From Hyalella azteca (Eukaryota > Arthropoda > Malacostraca > Amphipoda > Hyalellidae), in contig NW_025936006.1 in assembly GCF_000764305.2 (NCBI RefSeq), positions 506,388 through 570,387 on the forward strand: a DNA stretch of 64,000 nucleotides, written 5' to 3'. Positions 60,531 through 64,000 of the stretch are shown in pieces. Position 1 is the first letter of the stretch, and every line of letters starts with the position of its first letter. Position numbers and translations under genes: made by a program. Under the pieces are notes generated by a model. It had not been told where the DNA came from, searched no databases, and was given only the letters and a program-made list of their open reading frames with translations.

Positions 60531-63359
60531 CAGTACACAGCAGTACACGGAACGCAGTCCAGAATGTTCACAGGCGACACTTAACTTGGCATGTTTCAAA
60601 CGTGAGCATATCGTGCGTGAACAGCATTCTAAACTTCGCGTTCAAGAAAAGGTGACATTAATGACTTTAAACTTAATGAAAAATGTCACAATGTTTCCAA
60701 TTCATTACTTATATTAGCCATTAGATTAGTGTACGCAACGAGAATTCGTTACGTGCATTGAATGAAAACTCACGAAGAATAAATCTAATTCACCTAGTTA
60801 ACAGTAGAGATTAGGAAATATTAGTTACATCATAAAAATAGTGCAGTGCATAACAGAAAGTTCGCACGTTTTTCATTTTGTATATATACATACAAATTTG
60901 GAGAAAACCCAACCACAATAGGCACCGAACCATGCTCAACTAATCGACCATTTTATTGCACGCTTCAATATTACAAATCTCCCACGAGACCCTAAGGCAT
61001 TATTTCAACAAATTTCTTTGTTTGCAGTCCTCTGAGCGGACAACTAAGCATAATCATTGAATCAAAAATGACTGCGATAACGTAGATCCACCAGGCAAAA
61101 TTGATAGGCCAAAAATTTGAAGGCATTACGGTTTAAAATGCCGCATGACTGCTGGGTGGTGACGGCTAAATCCGGCCACGTATAAAATAATTTAACACAT
61201 ATCCACTCTAGCTCCGGTAAAAAGTCAGAAATAAGTCTGTGCTGTAGATCATGAAGCTCACGGAGTTAATATATACCGTCATATTAGAAGAAGAGCGTAA
61301 TGTGCCTCGGTCATAACCGAAGAACTCAAGAGTGTAAAAACTATTCGGTTGCGTGGCACAAGTTTTCTCCACGATTCTTAACAGAACGACAGCGATTCAA
61401 TATGTAAATTAAACCTTTACGACTCCTGGTTGAGCGATTTGATATAGTAAAATTACAAAAATAACGCTTCTTAGAACTAGAGAATTATACATGCGAACTA
61501 TGACTGCCATGAGACCATCTTCGGTATCGTCGAGCTTTTGATTACACAGTTCAAAACAGATCATTTGTTCTACAGAAAATTTACATCATGTATAAAATAT
61601 TTAATACGGTTTGAATTACTTGAATAAATGAGTCCACGATTAATAGAATAGATTCATCAGCAGTTGAGAATTGACATAAAGAGGCCGAGGCCGGCGGAGA
61701 ACGTTCTCAGTAGAGCATCGTTCAGCGTCTTTGGTTACAAGCACAAAATATCGTCAATAAAACACGAACCACAAATTCATTTCCAAATTACATCTAATGA
61801 ACATCACACACAAAATTGAACGTTACTCTAAAACAATTACTACAAATACGCAGATGGCCTCCTAATTGTTGCGTCCACAAGTAACAAAAATAGCTCGATG
61901 GGAGTTATTTAACTACATCAACGATTCTGTATGAAAACAATTGCTATCTGGCAGGAAACGGTCACAATCGCGCTAGGGTTCGAGCTGAATTTTTGCACCG
62001 CAGACTAGAATGGATATGACAGACTCGGGACTTGAAGGTCCGTCGGTCTGTCACAGAAGCACCGGAGGGAAATATCATCTAAAACACTACAGTTTCTGTC
62101 AATAACTTCCAGGCATGTTGAGGTATTACGTTGACAGGCATAAATTGATCACTAACTTATCTATATAAACTCCCCATGTAAAATAGCTGGGAATTCTTTC
62201 ATAATGGAAAATCATCTATTAATATAGTTATAGTTAGTTAATATAAAATGTATTAACTATAGTTAATAGATATAGTTATAAATAATAACTATATCTATCA
62301 ATATAGTTATTATCTCAGCGGTTCCCTTACCCCGAATCTCGTTGCTGCAACCATGGTTATGTTAACCACATGCCACCCCCCTTCCATATGTGAGGAAATG
62401 TCTTAGAAACTGCACAGGGAATAGTGCCTTTAAGGAGTTGCTCTTCAACTATTCTTAGGAGTTGCTCTTCGGATGTTTCTTTCATTCACTAACACAATAA
62501 ATTATTGCACAGACTAAGTAAACTGAAAGAATCCCTTTCATTAAGCCAAAAGCTGAACGAGTTATAAGCACAGGCGAAGCTGCCCTAGCGCCAGAACATG
62601 TTTAGCACAAGCGCTACACAGAACATGAATACAAACCACACATTATTACATGTATTGCTGAACAGAGAAATTACTTAGTGCAACGTAATACAAGGTCTTA
62701 TCAAGAGCCTCGTTTCGCAGCTCAATGTACAAGAAAAAGGAAGTTTCAACGCACACCTTCTCAACTGGATAAGCGAACTTCATTTCAATTTCCCTTCAAC
62801 TTCTCGCTTGCTAGACCCTCATTAGGTGTTATAAAAAATACGAGTCATCAATGGTGACACGTGAACCTTGATCAAGCTTGGTAAAATTTCACTGTTAATC
62901 CACATTTTATGAACCGATTCGGCTGAAGAAGAGAAATAAAATTGATCGCGTAGGGAAATTGTTAATAAATACTTTAGAACTCTGAACTCACATCAGCATT
63001 AGTTGCTTTAGGCTTGCTTGTTCACGAGTGCTTCATACCCAATTTATTTTATAGTCATTTGATTCTTCGTGATAGGAATCTCATTCGGACGAGCTTGCAG
63101 AGATAATTTGTCCGGAATAGTTCGCCGAATGTATAAGCGTTACTGAAAAACCGGTCAGAGTTGCTTATAACTGAGACTTGTGTCACTTAGTAACTTGAAT
63201 AACTTAATAAGAGTAATTTTACTTACAATGTCTGACAAATTGTATGAGTACCTAGAACGTAGGACTGCCAAGAGAGCCCTATTGAGAGTTCATGCTCAGT
63301 ACCACACAGTCTTAAGTCTGCACCCAGCTCCGTCCGCACGGGTGGAATTCATTAAACGC
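60531..63359. other. No gene seen; AT-rich palindromes near 62.2 kb
   Basis: At 62215-62310 the words tatagttatagttag, taactatagttaatagatat and aactatatctatcaatatag form overlapping inverted repeats in an AT-only stretch. No exon is supported. This likely includes intergenic DNA and the 3' flank of the kinase gene. Confidence 0.4.
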
Positions 63360-63851
63360 TCAGACGGCGGACAGTTCAGTGGGCGAGCGCTCCAAGGACG
63401 CGAGGTCTGGAGACCTGGTTCTCTGTATGAGGGCGTACCGAGTTACAAAGTTATTATTAGGCAGGAGAGGTTCTAAGGCAGGAGCGCTTCTCTGCCTATG
63501 CCCGTTGTCCAGGTTGGAAATTTTGTAAAAGGGTTGCGAAGATACGGACTTGAATTCTCCATTTTCAGCCTCGGTTTCCATCAACGGACTCACGGGAGTC
63601 GCGCCGTGCACTCCTGACAGGGAGTCGCAAGGGGAGGTGGTGCGAGGGCGGATGTTGCTGCTCCCACTGGCAATGGGACGACCCGGACCTGACATTTTAC
63701 GGAAATTTGGACCAGAGTGTCCGTCATCCGTCTTCTCCACGGAGGCGCTCGGCACGTCCAGGCAAGGGGACAACATCGTTGGGTTTTCGGTGAGGATTTT
63801 GATGATGTGGCCAAACGTGATGCGCTGGTCGGGGTCCTTCCGCCAACACCA
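63360..63851 (-). CDS. Receptor tyrosine kinase, last coding exon
   Basis: The exon starts at 63851 after an acceptor (gaagtctctacttcag) and ends at TGA (63360-63362). It opens with WCWRKDPDQRITFGHIIKIL, the final helices of a tyrosine kinase domain. The CW...DP..R..F pattern, with the invariant Arg that pairs with the APE-region Glu, is diagnostic of this fold. A cytoplasmic tail of about 140 residues follows: TENPTMLSPCLDVPSASVEK, then Ser/Pro/Arg-rich sequence (RPRTTSPCDSLSG; RTRSPDLASLERSPTELSAV). Tail Tyr residues (PFYKI, TRYALI) could be docking sites. The rest of the gene lies beyond 64,000. Which receptor family this is cannot be decided from the exon alone; insulin-receptor/ALK/ROS-type receptors are possible. 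Confidence 0.8.
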   Translation of the reverse strand, partial: WCWRKDPDQRITFGHIIKILTENPTMLSPCLDVPSASVEKTDDGHSGPNFRKMSGPGRPIASGSSNIRPRTTSPCDSLSGVHGATPVSPLMETEAENGEFKSVSSQPFYKISNLDNGHRQRSAPALEPLLPNNNFVTRYALIQRTRSPDLASLERSPTELSAV

Positions 63852-64000
63852 CTGAAGTAGAGACTTCCTGCTCGCAACAATACGTACATTACGCTAGCTT
63901 ACAGGGGAAATAACAATGTGAATTGTTCAACACTAAATCGATCATGCTGATGACAATAGCGACCATGAAATTTATTTTAGAAAAAACCGTATGTTCAGTT
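63852..64000 (-). other. Intron preceding the kinase last exon
   Basis: Non-coding sequence upstream of the acceptor. On the minus strand it shows a short pyrimidine-containing tract before the AG at 63852-63853. It runs off the end of the window. Confidence 0.6.

Noticed and set aside
63180..63855. Plus-strand open frames opposite the kinase exon
   Set aside because: They lie antisense to, or beside, the receptor kinase last exon, which has clear kinase motifs and a good acceptor.

Overview
The window looks like nuclear DNA from an arthropod, most likely a crustacean, although the sequence does not fix the species. Evidence for this is the low gene density, long AT-rich non-coding stretches, spliceosomal GT/AG exon borders, degenerate non-LTR retrotransposons, several MITE-like foldback elements, and proteins closest in character to animal PSMD11, Na+/H+ exchangers and a receptor tyrosine kinase. 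There are no bacterial-style operons, and I recognised no RNA gene or CRISPR array. All recognised host genes lie on the minus strand.

Layout. Positions 1-26,900 hold no recognisable gene, only minisatellites and one copy of a dispersed repeat. Positions 26,900-39,810 hold the most interesting locus: four minus-strand exons, each encoding a signal peptide, a divergent ectodomain and the same first transmembrane segment of a plasma-membrane Na+/H+ exchanger (NHE/SLC9A). All four stop at the same residue and the same splice phase. No NHE downstream exon was recognised between them or to their left inside the window. They read best as an array of alternative N-terminal exons feeding one exchanger body. 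Fragments of two CR1/Jockey-like LINEs lie inside the array (27.8-28.6 kb and 30.2-31.9 kb). The second carries a rearranged insert containing an exact 36-base copy of part of the fourth NHE exon.

Positions 44,092-45,248 carry a single exon encoding most of PSMD11 (Rpn6), a 26S proteasome lid subunit. A phase-compatible candidate first exon lies 12.5 kb upstream at 57,790-57,868. The putative intron between them is packed with transposons: two copies of a roughly 965 bp foldback element, TTAA-type MITEs nested inside and around them (one with a perfect empty site in the sister copy), a hAT-like MITE, and remnants of two other LINEs. Positions 57.9-63.3 kb are empty apart from a strong hairpin. 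At 63,360-63,851 is the last exon of a receptor tyrosine kinase: the end of the kinase domain plus a cytoplasmic tail.

Limits. Splice sites were assigned by eye, with no transcript evidence. Family names for transposons rest on terminal motifs and short protein motifs. The alternative-exon model for the NHE array is inference.
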